Origin: Megalobrama amblycephala
Lineage: Eukaryota > Chordata > Actinopteri > Cypriniformes > Xenocyprididae
DNA: 64,000 nt
Reading direction: 5' to 3'
Assembly: GCF_018812025.1 (NCBI RefSeq)
Contig: NC_063058.1
Coordinates: forward strand, 23,095,797-23,159,796
The notes beneath the pieces are model-generated. The model ran no database searches. It had not been told where the DNA came from and saw only the letters and a program-made list of their open reading frames with translations. The position numbers and the translations under genes are program-made. Shown here piece after piece: positions 1 to 12,999 of the stretch (within the stretch, counting starts at the first letter, position 1; every line of letters starts with the position of its first letter).

Positions 1-2010
1 TGTCATCAGTGGTTGCTCCATCATATCTCAGGAGACTTAATGGAGCTTTCAGGCAATGTTTTTTTTTTTTTTTTTATAAGCTTCCATTAAAATTCCATAG
101 GAGATTTCAATATAAAAACAAATGAGATTAATGTGGATAGCAGAGCCCAGAAAATGTCTGATGAAAATTATTTTGAAATAAAACTTAGGAAACTCAAATA
201 ATTCAATCTGGTTTTGCCATGCAAGCAAAAAATGAACAATTCATCAGAGAAGCTAAACTAATGCATAACATTACCTTTATACATTTTTATTGTATTTCTG
301 ATCTGATTTTCACCTTCATTGACAATTTTAGCAAAAAAAAATTGAAAAAAAATTGAAAAAATATTGGTTCTAGCTGCAGCGGCTTATCTGAAAATGGCAG
401 TACTTGCAAGAATGCAGGAGTTCAATCGACTGCGTCCACTTGTGGGATCCTTTTCATACATATGGATGCTCAACCACAGGCTTTCACAAGCGGAGAGATC
501 GATCGGAGCAAGTGAGTGTATGTGGAGAAGAGGTAGAGGGGGTGAAGACTCACATGCCCTCGTCATCGAGGGTGAGTTTTATTCAACTGCTGTCATATGT
601 TTGGGTGTGCTTGACCGATTAGAGGCGAGAGCTCTCATTAATGGGGCCTCGGGGGACGTATGAAGAGTGAGAACGCTGTGGGACTGTAATTAATTTGGCA
701 TCCTAATCCATTACACTGAAGGAGTTTGACACGTTTCAGAGCTACTTAACAGCACTATCAGATCCATACCATGATATGCTTTTCAAAGGTGTTTAAGACT
801 ACTAACACAAGATAATAAATGAGAGATACACATTAAAAAGTCTTGATTTTGTTTTTGAAGTCTACTAGAGTGTTTTCATGCTTGAATGTTAAAAAAAGCA
901 TTATTTTTCACATATCTTACATTGTTGCAGCACCTCTCTTCTCAGTCTGTCAGTAACGCTCTGTTTAGTTCCTGTTTCTATAAAGCCCCTCCTTCCAAAA
1001 AGCACAGTGTGCTCTGACTGGTAGACTGGACCAGTGTGTTACTTGTGATTGGTCAACCTCTTTGAGTGTATTTGGGGAATATTATGCTTCTTACCATAAC
1101 CGCGAGTTTCACCACACTACTAACACAACTCAACCAGGCTTATATAGAGAATAACTCCCTTTGGAGTGACTTTGTGCTTTATAACCTTTTTCATGCTCAA
1201 ACAGCAACATTACACACTAAAGAAAGTTGAAAATGTAAAAAAAGCATAGAAGGTCCTCATTAAGTGCAGCATTCATATGAAGAAATTGCATCGTAGCCAG
1301 GTATAAGTATAATGAATTATTGACTAAACGGGTTATTTGAACATACTAGTTCATACCTATCCTGCCAACGGCTGAAATGAAAGCCGAAATGCAGCCAGAA
1401 TGGTTTCATTTAAAATCCATCACAGTTCTTGAAAGGGCAATGTCCCTGTAGACAATCTCCCAACGCTGGATCTGCTTTTCATTTCATTCGTACCTGCTGG
1501 TTTCTATTCTAAAAACTGCAGTCCCATCAAAATGACCAATTACTCTCAAAAGAATAAATGATCCACAATAATTAGTGCTAAATCACAAGTGTACTTGTTA
1601 AATAATCGACAGCAGTAATAAAGAAGGAAGCACCCCTAAAGAGCCAATACTGCAGAAATAATGGTTATATTAAAACAGGTTTCCCTGAATGTGATTAAAA
1701 TGGTCGTAAGTGCGATAAAATATATTAAAAAATTAAAACTGCCACAATACCTTAAAATCTAGACTTTCAGGAAAATGTTGTGTGCATTTCTGCAAATTTC
1801 ATCTCGTGCTTGCTAGTATTTCATGCACGCCATGACAAACACTGCACAAACCGTGATATATGATTTGCAAAAAACCAAATAAAACACTTTATTTTGATAG
1901 TCCACTTTAGTCATTTTACACCAGACTGCTTTGCACACAAGGGTCAGTAAAACACAGGATTTGCACAGAAGTTGGTTCTCAAAGATGGATCGATACCAAC
2001 TGTTCATGAT
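1..2010. other. grm8 intron, mostly unannotated sequence
   Basis: No splice-consistent exon is visible on either strand. It should lie in the intron downstream of the first grm8 coding exon (minus strand). Positions 360-760 are more complex and GC-richer than the surroundings and look non-repetitive. Positions 900-1140 resemble a dispersed fish repeat with a TATAAAGCCCC-type core, judged from memory only. Confidence 0.5.
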
Positions 2011-2012
2011 CC

Positions 2013-2984
2013 ACAGTAGTCAACATTTAAAGTGGATCAAATCCTTTCATCAAAGTTGTCCTAAAACCTTCTTCTTAGGACAACTTAGTTCTTAAGACAA
2101 CTTTGATTAACCCTTAAATGCATGACTGTTTCGCCAATCATTCTTACATATTCGGGTCTTTATCGACCCGGATCAATATCTAACACTGAAGGATCTCTAC
2201 CTGTCGTGATAATATAAAACTCCTCTGATATTAGAGTAACAATTACAGAAGAATAAAATAAATCGTATTTTGTTACCTTTTGAAGCTTGAAAGGGCTCAG
2301 TTTGAGCAGATGTTTTATGCCATCACCACTGTCCTCGTCAGAGCTCATTTCCAATTAAATTCAGCAAATAATAGGCTAGTTTAATGTTTGAGGTCACGAA
2401 TATGAGCCCATTCGCGATCTCAAATGTATTCTCAAAAATATATAATTTTCAACATCTTCAAAATCAATATTTCGATCGCTAACAGCTTCACCAGATCCAT
2501 CCAGTAACAGTTACAGTCATATTTGATTGCGTTCAGTACTTGCTCTGCAGTAAATCGCTGAGCCATTTCATGTTTCTCTTATTATTTCGTTTTCTGTCTG
2601 AATGAGTCGTCACTTCAGCATTGTGTATCAGACATTGCCACCTTGTGGAATAAAGGTGAATTGCACTTATTCCGTCATCTAAGATTCAATTATTGTTGTG
2701 CAGAAAAAATATATGTACACTCATACACACCTCGGGTCTTTAGTGACCCTATACAATTTATACAAAAAATGAATACAAAAATAGGCATTCTTTTATAATT
2801 TTATGATTTTTTTCTTGTTATATTCTTTATAATGAATTGATTGAGGAATACCAAGAAGGTTGATGTCTAACTTTAAAAAATGAATGAGGAGGAGGGTAGT
2901 GAATGATGTCCCGGGTCACTAAAGACCCGAGGTATGCATTTAAGGGTTAACTTTTTTGATCCACTTCAAATGTTGACTACTGTA
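2013..2984. mobile_element. MITE with about 28-bp inverted ends, split by a TTAA element
   Basis: The ends are inverted copies (AGTAGTCAACATTTAAAGTGG at the left, complementary sequence ending at 2981 on the right). The same family occurs nearly intact at 24856-24980 in the opposite orientation. The element is interrupted at 2111-2946 by a second transposon. Terminal TA is compatible with a Tc1/mariner-type MITE, but no transposase remains, so the superfamily is inferred. Confidence 0.7.
2107..2950. mobile_element. piggyBac-like non-autonomous element, TTAA duplications
   Basis: TTAA at 2107-2110 and 2947-2950 flank an 836-bp insert whose ends are inverted: CCCTTAAATGCAT at the left and ATGCATTTAAGGG at the right. 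Just inside each end is a GGGTC/GACCC-rich motif. CCC ends and TTAA duplication are typical of piggyBac elements. No transposase reading frame is present. Confidence 0.75.
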
Positions 2985-3339
2985 TTTCGTGATGTTTGCA
3001 AATTGTCTTTCTGAATGTGTTTTGTTAGCACGTTGCTAATGCTGTTAAATGTGGCTAAAGCTTACAATGTTTCTTGCTGTATTCACTGAGACCAGAACCA
3101 TGTCGTTATTTTCATTTTTAACCTGAAAATGCTTGTAGTCTGTATAATTCATTAGTGCATCTTCATTCTTATTGAGTCTCTCCAACAATGTGTAGCTTTA
3201 GCAACGTTAGCCGTGCAGCACGCTATCAAACTCATTCAGAATCGAATGTTAGCAAACATCCACAAAATATAATGAACCATTTTGAGAGTTATAATTGCTG
3301 TGTGAGCTTCTCCTGTATTATTTATGCCTCATTGTATTG

Positions 3340-3535
3340 GAATCGGGAGCTTGGGGGCGGGGAGCACGAGCTCATTTGCATTTAAAGGTACACACACCAA
3401 ATCAGCAAATTTTTTCTCCCACCCAAAAATAGGCAGTTAAAGCATGGTATAATAAAAATCCATGGAGTATATTCTGGGGACACCTGGGATTTTTATTACA
3501 TCTTGTGAAAAGGGGCATAATAGGTCATCTTTGCA
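3340..3535. repeat. dispersed repeat remnant
   Basis: The sequence from the ATTTGCATTTAAAGG block to the GGGGCATAATAGG end resembles a repeat common in fish genomes. I see no matching second end in the window, so limits and class are uncertain. Confidence 0.3.
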
Positions 3536-3613
3536 CTTTATTTTGATGCTTCCACAACAGACATTCTACTGACTATTAGTAACTTTGCAAGTACAAGTTA
3601 GTTGCAAAAAACA

Positions 3614-3614
<1 letters not shown>

Positions 3615-3700
<86 letters not shown>
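3615..3700. repeat. (TA)n microsatellite
   Basis: An uninterrupted TA dinucleotide run of about 86 bp. Confidence 0.95.
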
Positions 3701-3705
<5 letters not shown>

Positions 3706-3739
3706 ATCAGTTACATGATGGATAACATCACAACATTTA

Positions 3740-4100
3740 TTTCCATTAAGATTTGCATACATTTTTGGTCAAGATCTTGTATTGACAGTGCAAGAGGTGA
3801 GCCCTCTGTAAAGTCTCCTCTAGCACATCCCAAAGACTTTCAATGAAATTAAGGTCTGGACTCAGGTGCCAATCCATGTGTGAAAATGATTCTTCATGCT
3901 CACTCCCAACCATTCTTTCACAGTTTGAGCCTGATGAATCTTGGCTTTGTCATCCTGAAATATGTCCATGATGTGTCTTCCTACATGGTTGTTTAAGAAA
4001 TGAAAAGCTACACTCTCCATCAATTAGGGTTAGAAGACCTGTTGCCAAACATATAACATGCTAAAAACATAATAATCACTGCAATAATGATCCAGTCAGA
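3740..4100 (-). pseudogene. degenerate Tc1/mariner transposase remnant
   Basis: On the minus strand around 3835-3865 the sequence reads like the PDLN..ESLWD block that carries the last catalytic acidic residue of Tc1/mariner transposases. The flanking sequence is too decayed to give an open frame. The neighbouring (TA)n run suits a TA-targeting element. It cannot be functional. Confidence 0.5.
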
Positions 4101-4412
4101 GACTCTTAAGCATTTGCCTTTTTGGTTCTTGTTAAAATCATTGAGGCTAGAACAACTTTTGGGGATCACTTAGGGACAATAAGGCATGATTCATAGGGTG
4201 ATTCATTCTTAGATAATGTGTTGTTTCTCTAATTAATGGTTTAGTTGTTTAGACCTCATGTTGAAGTCTTTTTAATACTGACCCGAAATAACAAGGTCTG
4301 CCGAAGGAAACAATATTGGCTGAGCAGTGGGATTTACAAGTCACTTCTAACAAATGATTTAGTGAATGATTTAGTATGGATATGACAACAAAAGCTAGAT
4401 ATACTTCAAATT

Positions 4413-4948
4413 TACACAGCCCTCCAAAAGTTTGGAAACACCCTAGAAAAGTGGGACAATATTGGCATGAATCCTTTTTAATTTGTGATAATTTTGCACT
4501 GATAAGGGACAACACAACTACGAAAACATATTTTATTACATAAAAGGTTTATACGTAGAAAAAACTTACATTTTCGATTCATCAAAATATCCACCATTAG
4601 CAGCTATCTGACCTAAACTGGGTTCTGAATTGGTTCATTGTATTCTAAACTTAATTGGCAATCAATTGTTGAAGCTATTAAGGTGTGTTGTCCCAAAAAT
4701 CTTTTACAAACCTGGGCCAAATTTAAACCAATAACCAGCATCACAGCTGGCAAAGGGGCATGTCTGACTTTGACATGAATATATTGCCATTATTATTTAA
4801 TCAAAATGAAAATTATTATTGCTGGTCTTCAATGATAATGTCAAGTTACTGTAATGTATTTGCACCAAAAAATGATAAGGATTTATGCTGATATCATCCA
4901 AAACCACACTTTGCCAGGGGTGTTTCCAAACTTTTGGAGGGCAGTGTA
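4413..4948. mobile_element. Tc1-like MITE with about 28-bp inverted ends
   Basis: The left end carries CCTCCAAAAGTTTGGAAACA and the right end its inverted copy, with TA at both outer borders. The 536-bp element has no transposase frame. This fits a non-autonomous Tc1/mariner element. Confidence 0.8.
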
Positions 4949-6725
4949 CAAAATCATATTATGAAAGAGTCTTGACATTTAGTGCATATTAGGCTTGATA
5001 ATATGCAGGTAAACAATCTAAATAAAGACCAATTAGCAGAACCCTTTGCAGTTTTATTGACACTCTTATTGCTGTTTCCTAAATATTTAATGTTCCTCAG
5101 TTTGCAGCATTACATTATGTAGCACTAATTCAAAGGCAGTTAATTCAGTCATGTATCATTCATGAGGCTACAAGCACATATACTGAAAATACACTAAAGT
5201 TCCACTTAAAGGTGTGTAATGTATTATGTTAAAATCATTTACATAATACATAATACATCTCCTACTTTAATGTGCAGAGAGAACTATAAGTAAGTCACTC
5301 ACAGGTTTACTAAAATTACAAATTTATCCATTTTATAATTAAATAACAATGACTCTGGTTGTAACTCCAAAAGTCTATTCGAAAAAAAGAGAAAAATCAC
5401 TAAAAGAGTGGTATTAAGTGTTCATTCAGCTCTTTCAGGCTTGTACTGAACTCTTGGTTGTGGAAGATCCAGCAGACTACAAAATCTGGCGTACTTTACT
5501 TGGACTGTACAGTACTGCTTCACCACTGTGATCCAGGCTCTTTGAAATGCCGAAATATGCTCATATGCACTACAAGTCTGGATTTATGACCATTTCTAAT
5601 GCTCGTCTCTATCATTTGATCGTTATTTGATAAATCACTGATGTTGTGATCACCTAAATCTAAATGAAATTCTGTTTGCAATCTGGTTTCGGCGCACAGT
5701 AACAGTACAATGTTAATTGCACCAAATAGCAATGAGTTCTGAATACAGCGCAATCTATAATGAGCCTAATAAGATGCAGGTTGTTGAGATGATACCGCAG
5801 CGTTTAGTGAATTCGCCCTTCAGCGTTCTTCCTGTCCTACCCTTAAATTCACAAGAACTTGATGCAACCAGTGTGAAAACTCTAAGGGATACTTTCCTAG
5901 AGGTTTGCAACAGTTTGCAAACACCAAATTTGCAAAGATATTACTTTCAAAGTGGCTTTTTTCTAGCTTATTTCTCCGTGGAGGTTCATAACTGCTGTTG
6001 ATTAGCCCAATTACTGTGGTGTAATCAGCAATTTGATGATGTGGATGTTTCCAGTACACTGCAGATTCTTGCATAAAGTGCAGTTTGGGGCTGAGAGCAG
6101 AGCGGAGCTAAAACACTGATAGTCTGCAGTTTAGGAAATCTACAAGCTGAAGATAGAACTGCACAGACCACAGAATAGCAAGTTTCAAGAATAGCACACA
6201 AAACAGGTATATAAATAGTATCTAAACGTGTTTCACTCACATCCAGGTGCAAAACACAGTATTCATGGATGTGTTTATGCAGCACTTTAAGCCAATTTAA
6301 TGATTCCAGTTCTGAATCCTCATAATGGTTTCCTATCAGTTCCTATCTGTATGGGATGACACTGGTATGTTTTTGATTCAATAAAGAGAAGAACTGGTTC
6401 AAAAAAATGTTTAATGTAAGAATCAAACAACACTGATTGCACGGTTGTTTTTGATGCACAAACAAGAACTGACTCAAAAGTCCTGAATCAACTTATTGCA
6501 TAAGAATAGATAATTCGTTCTGGAATCAGACTACACTGGTCACTCTGTATGTTTCTGAACTGGCTCATAAAGGTTCTTTGCTTAGGAATCAAACAACAAC
6601 AGTGCATCAAAAACACACAGAGGAATCAAAACAACCGACTCTTAAGAATTATTTGTTTTAGAATTAGACTACAATGGATGCTGTATGTTTTGAGCTGTAG
6701 ATTCATTTGTGATGTTATGGTGAAC
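4949..6725. other. grm8 intron, no recognisable gene
   Basis: Short chance reading frames only. Around 6360-6680 a loosely repeated phrase (GAATCAAACAAC and variants) suggests an old degenerate repeat next to the minisatellite. Confidence 0.45.
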
Positions 6726-9700
6726 TTCTCTATATTTTCATACAATATATGAATTCTGAGTATTTTCGTACAAAATGTTTTGCATTTTAGATTCAGTTGA
6801 TGTTATCATGAATTCTGTGTATTTTCGTACAATGTTTTGCAATTTAGATTCAGTTGCGATGTTATTGTGAATTCTGAGTATTTTCGTACAATGTTTTGCA
6901 CTTTAGATTCAGTTGCAATATTATTGTGAATTCTGAGTATTTTTGTAAAATGTTTTGCAATTTAGATTCAGTTGCGATTTTATCGTGAATTCTGAGTATT
7001 TTTCATACAATATGTTTTGCATCATGAATTCTGAGTATTTTCGAACAAAATGTTTTGCATTTTAGATTCAGTTGATGTTATCATGAATTCTGTGTATTTT
7101 CGTACAATGTTTTGCACTTTAGATTCAGTTGCGATGTTATTGTGAATTCTGAGTATTTTCATAAAATGTTTTGCAATTTAGATTCAGTTGCGATGTTATT
7201 GTGAATTCTGAGTATTTTTGTACAAAATGTTTTGCACTTTAGATTCAGTTGCGATGTTATTGTGAATTCTGAGTATTTTCATAAAATGTTTTGCAATTTA
7301 GATTCAGTTGCGATGTTATTGTGAATTCTGAATATTTTCGTACAATGTTTTGCAATTTAGATTCAGTTGCGATGTTGTGAATTCTGAGTATTTTCGTAAA
7401 ATGTTTTGCAATTTAGATTCAGTTGCGATGTTATTGTGAATTCTGAGTATTTTCGTACAATGTTTTGCAATTTAGATTCAGTTGCGATGTTATTGTGAAT
7501 TCTGAGTATTTTCGTACAATGTTTTGCACTTTAGATTCAGTTGCAATATTATTGTGAATTCTGAGTATTTTTGTAAAATGTTTTGCAATTTAGATTCAGT
7601 TGCGATTTTATCGTGAATTCTGAGTATTTTTCCTACAATGTGTTTTGCATCATTAATTCTGAGTATTTTCGTACAATGTTTTGCACTTTAGATTCAGTTG
7701 CAATGTTATTGTGAATTCTGTGTATTTTCGTACAATATGTTTTGCATTTTAGATTCAGTTGATGTTATCGTGAATTCTGAGTATTTTCGTACAAAATGTT
7801 TTGCATTTTGGATTCAGTTGATGTTATCGTGAATTCTGAGTATTTTCGTACAAAATGTTTTGCATTTTAGATTCAGTTGATGTTATCATGAATTCTGTGT
7901 ATTTTCGTACAATATGTTTTGCACTTTAGATTCATTTGCGATGTTGTGAATTCTGAGTATTTTCGTAAAATGTTTTGCAATTTAGATTCAGTTGCAGTGT
8001 TATTGGGAATTCGGAGTATTTTCGTACAATGTTTTGCACTTTAGATTCAGTTGCGATGTTATTGTGAATTCTGAGTATTTTCGTACAATGTTTTGCACTT
8101 TAGATTCAGTTGCAATATTATTGTGAATTCTGTGTATTTTCGTACAATATGTTTTGCAATTTAGATTCAGTTGCAATGTTATCGTGAATTCTGAGTATTT
8201 TTCATACAATATGTTTTGCATCATTAATTCTGAGTATTTTCGTACAAAATGTTTTGCACTGTAGATTCAGTTGCGATGTTATTGTGAATTCTGAGTATTT
8301 TTGTACAAAATGTTTTGCAATTTAGATTCAGTTGCGATGTTATTGTGAATTCTGAGTATTTTTGTACAAAATGTTTTGCAATTTAGATTCAGTTGCAATG
8401 TTATCGTGAATTCTGAGTATTTTTCATACAATATGTTTTGCATCATTAATTCTGAGTATTTTCGTACAAAATGTTTTGCACTGTAGATTCAGTTGCGATG
8501 TTATTGTGAATTCTGAGTATTTTTGTACAAAATGTTTTGCAATTTAGATTCAGTTGCGATGTTATTGTGAATTCTGAGTATTTTTGTACAAAATGTTTTG
8601 CACTTTAGATTCAGTTGCGATGTTGTGAATTCTGAGTATTTTCGTAAAATGTTTTGCAATTTAGATTCAGTTGCGTGTTATTGTGAATTCGGAGTATTTT
8701 CGTACAATGTTTTGCACTTTAGATTCAGTTGCGTTGTTATTGTGAATTCTGAGTATTTTCGTACAATGTTTTGCACTTTAGATTCAGTTGCAATATCATT
8801 GTGAATTCTGTGTATTTTCGTACAATATGTTTTGCAATTTAGATTCAGTTGCAATGTTATCGTGAATTCTGAGTATTTTTCATACAATATGTTTTGCATC
8901 ATTAATTCTGAGTATTTTCGTACAAAATGTTTTGCACTGTAGATTCAGTTGCGATGTTATTGTGAATTCTGAGTATTTTTGTACAAAATGTTTTGCAATT
9001 TAGATTCAGTTGCGATGTTATTGTGAATTCTGAGTATTTTGTACAAAATGTTTTGCAATTTAGATTCAGTTGCAATGTTATCGTGAATTCTGAGTATTTT
9101 TCATACAATATGTTTTGCATCATTAATTCTGAGTATTTTCGTACAAAATGTTTTGCACTGTAGATTCAGTTGCGATGTTATTGTGAATTCTGAGTATTTT
9201 TGTACAAAATGTTTTGCAATTTAGATTCAGTTGCGATGTTATTGTGAATTCTGAGTATTTTTGTACAAAATGTTTTGCACTTTAGATTCAGTTGCGATGT
9301 TGTGAATTCTGAGTATTTTCGTAAAATGTTTTGCAATTTAGATTCAGTTGCAGTGTTATTGGGAATTCGGAGTATTTTCGTACAATGTTTTGCACTTTAG
9401 ATTCAGTTGCGATGTTATTGTGAATTCTGAGTATTTTCGTACAATGTTTTGCACTTTAGATTCAGTTGCAATATTATTGTGAATTCTGTGTATTTTCGTA
9501 CAATATGTTTTGCAATTTAGATTCAGTTGCAATGTTATCGTGAATTCTGAGTATTTTTCATACAATATGTTTTGCATCATTAATTCTGAGTATTTTCGTA
9601 CAAAATGTTTTGCACTGTAGATTCAGTTGCGATGTTATTGTGAATTCTGAGTATTTTTGTACAAAATGTTTTGCAATTTAGATTCAGTTGCGATGTTATT

Positions 9701-12215
9701 GTGAATTCTGAGTATTTTTGTACAAAATGTTTTGCAATTTAGATTCAGTTGCAATGTTATCGTGAATTCTGAGTATTTTTCATACAATATGTTTTGCATC
9801 ATTAATTCTGAGTATTTTCGTACAAAATGTTTTGCACTGTAGATTCAGTTGCGATGTTATTGTGAATTCTGAGTATTTTTGTACAAAATGTTTTGCAATT
9901 TAGATTCAGTTGCGATGTTATTGTGAATTCTGAGTATTTTTGTACAAAATGTTTTGCACTTTAGATTCAGTTGCGATGTTGTGAATTCTGAGTATTTTCG
10001 TACAATGTTTTGCACTTTAGATTCAGTTGCGTTGTTATTGTGAATTCTGAGTATTTTCGTACAATGTTTTGCACTTTAGATTCAGTTGCAATATCATTGT
10101 GAATTCTGTGTATTTTCGTACAATATGTTTTGCAATTTAGATTCAGTTGCAATGTTATCGTGAATTCTGAGTATTTTTCATACAATATGTTTTGCATCAT
10201 TAATTCTGAGTATTTTCGTACAAAATGTTTTGCACTGTAGATTCAGTTGCGATGTTATTGTGAATTCTGAGTATTTTTGTACAAAATGTTTTGCAATTTA
10301 GATTCAGTTGCGATGTTATTGTGAATTCTGAGTATTTTTGTACAAAATGTTTTGCAATTTAGATTCAGTTGCAATGTTATCGTGAATTCTGAGTATTTTT
10401 CATACAATATGTTTTGCATCATTAATTCTGAGTATTTTCGTACAAAATGTTTTGCACTGTAGATTCAGTTGCGATGTTATTGTGAATTCTGAGTATTTTT
10501 GTACAAAATGTTTTGCAATTTAGATTCAGTTGCGATGTTATTGTGAATTCTGAGTATTTTTGTACAAAATGTTTTGCACTTTAGATTCAGTTGCGATGTT
10601 GTGAATTCTGAGTATTTTCGTAAAATGTTTTGCAATTTAGATTCAGTTGCAGTGTTATTGGGAATTCGGAGTATTTTCGTACAATGTTTTGCACTTTAGA
10701 TTCAGTTGCGATGTTATTGTGAATTCTGAGTATTTTCGTACAATGTTTTGCACTTTAGATTCAGTTGCAATATTATTGTGAATTCTGTGTATTTTCGTAC
10801 AATATGTTTTGCAATTTAGATTCAGTTGCAATGTTATCGTGAATTCTGAGTATTTTTCATACAATATGTTTTGCATCATTAATTCTGAGTATTTTCGTAC
10901 AAAATGTTTTGCACTGTAGATTCAGTTGCGATGTTATTGTGAATTCTGAGTATTTTTGTACAAAATGTTTTGCAATTTAGATTCAGTTGCGATGTTATTG
11001 TGAATTCTGAGTATTTTTGTACAAAATGTTTTGCAATTTAGATTCAGTTGCAATGTTATCGTGAATTCTGAGTATTTTTCATACAATATGTTTTGCATCA
11101 TTAATTCTGAGTATTTTCGTACAAAATGTTTTGCACTGTAGATTCAGTTGCGATGTTATTGTGAATTCTGAGTATTTTTGTACAAAATGTTTTGCAATTT
11201 AGATTCAGTTGCGATGTTATTGTGAATTCTGAGCATTTTTGTACAAAATGTTTTGCACTTTAGATTCAGTTGCGATGTTGTGAATTCTGAGTATTTTCGT
11301 AAAATGTTTTGCAATTTAGATTCAGTTGCAGTGTTATTGTGAATTCGGAGTATTTTCGTACAATGTTTTGCACTTTAGATTCAGTTGCGATGTTATTGTG
11401 AATTCTGAGTATTTTCGTACAATGTTTTGCACTTTAGATTCAGTTGCAATATTATTGTGAATTCTGTGTATTTTCGTACAATATGTTTTGCAATTTAGAT
11501 TCAGTTGCAATGTTATCGTGAATTCTGAGTATTTTTCATACAATATGTTTTGCATCATTAATTCTGAGTATTTTCGTACAAAATGTTTTGCACTGTAGAT
11601 TCAGTTGCGATGTTATTGTGAATTCTGAGTATTTTTGTACAAAATGTTTTGCAATTTAGATTCAGTTGCGATGTTATTGTGAATTCTGAGTATTTTTGTA
11701 CAAAATGTTTTGCAATTTAGATTCAGTTGCAATGTTATCGTGAATTCTGAGTATTTTTCATACAATATGTTTTGCATCATTAATTCTGAGTATTTTCGTA
11801 CAAAATGTTTTTTTGCACTGTAGATTCAGTTGCGATGTTATTGTGAATTCTGAGTATTTTTGTACAAAATGTTTTGCAATTTAGATTCAGTTGCGATGTT
11901 ATTGTGAATTCTGAGTATTTTTGTACAAAATGTTTTGCAATTTAGATTCAGTTGCAATGTTATCGTGAATTCTGAGTATTTTTCATACAATATGTTTTGC
12001 ATTATTAATTCTGAGTATTTTCGTACAAAATGTTTTGCACTGTAGATTCAGTTGCGATGTTATCGTGAATTCTGTGAATTTTCGTACAATATGTTTTGAA
12101 TTCAAATACACTGAATTCAAAATAAGTGTATTTCGGCCAAATTTTTTTGAATTTTAGATTCAGTTGCGATGTTACAGTAAATTGAGTATTTCATACAATG
12201 TTTTGTCCACATTAG
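6726..12215. repeat. Minisatellite with higher-order repeat structure
   Basis: About 90 tandem copies of a 57-61-bp monomer, nearly all containing the EcoRI site GAATTC followed by TGAGTATTTT, then ATGTTTTGCA and TTTAGATTCAGTTG. The first part (to about 7940) is irregular. From 7943 the monomers form higher-order units starting at 7943, 8622, 9299, 9978, 10598 and 11277: spacings 679, 677, 679, 620 and 679. The 3' edge (11800-12215) is degenerate, with a T-run insertion near 11809 and unrelated sequence at 12100-12150. It lies in the grm8 intron. Confidence 0.95.
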
Positions 12216-12999
12216 AGGAAAGATGCACCATTACATAACAGAATGTCCTTTGGATATGGTATTTAAAAAAATTTTTTGCTTTCTACTAGCCATACTAATC
12301 ATGTGACTTGCTGATGTCACCACAAGAACAAGCACAGTCCCAAACCATTCACCACATCAACATACAGGGAAAATGTCCATTTCATGATTTTTAAGACACC
12401 TCAATAAACAGTCACTGGTAAAACATCTACTGCTATGAAATAATGATTTATGTGTTGCTTGCAAAAAAAAAATATGTGGCTACTTTTGAATGGACCGTCA
12501 ACCTTGACCCTTAACATTACTGTACCTTCTGACAAAAACCCTCATCTGCTGCTGTTGCTTGCTTACAGTAAGACAATTTCCATCCAGATGCTGCACATTC
12601 AGGAAACATGCAGCCCTCTTTCCAAGCTTCTTGCTCTATGACCTCATTTCCTGTCTTGTGTTAAAACATATGCCCTCAGGTGAACTGACCTCACTCATAT
12701 CTCTTCACTGAGTCAATACAGGGTGACAGTCACACCAGTGCACTGACCACTTTTCATCTCAGCATAAGAGAGTTGGCGTAGGAGGCTGGCATGAAAACAC
12801 AGATGTTTTTTTCACAGTCTCGGCTACAGGAAAGAATATCTTCCCTCCTCCGTATCTGAGATTGTGCCATGGTTGTGTATTGATTAAGACTGATGTGACG
12901 CTTCACCTAATCTAATGCCATAATGGGGACCTGGAGGTGGCAATCATACCCTGAATGCCAAACAAATCAGGCCAATTCACACACACATGCACATGCTGT
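12216..12999. other. grm8 intron, nothing recognised
   Basis: No exon, repeat family or RNA gene recognised; only short chance reading frames. Confidence 0.4.

Noticed and set aside
364..663. 99-codon plus-strand open frame
   Set aside because: Starts at a non-ATG codon, lies in an intron of a gene on the other strand and has no recognisable domain.
8000..11558. Recurring 73-77-codon minus-strand open frames with nearly identical sequence
   Set aside because: They are translations of the minisatellite monomers and recur at the higher-order period. Nothing suggests coding.
6726..12215. Tandem repeats resembling a CRISPR array
   Set aside because: Repeats are directly adjacent with no unique spacers, in vertebrate DNA, and no cas genes are near.
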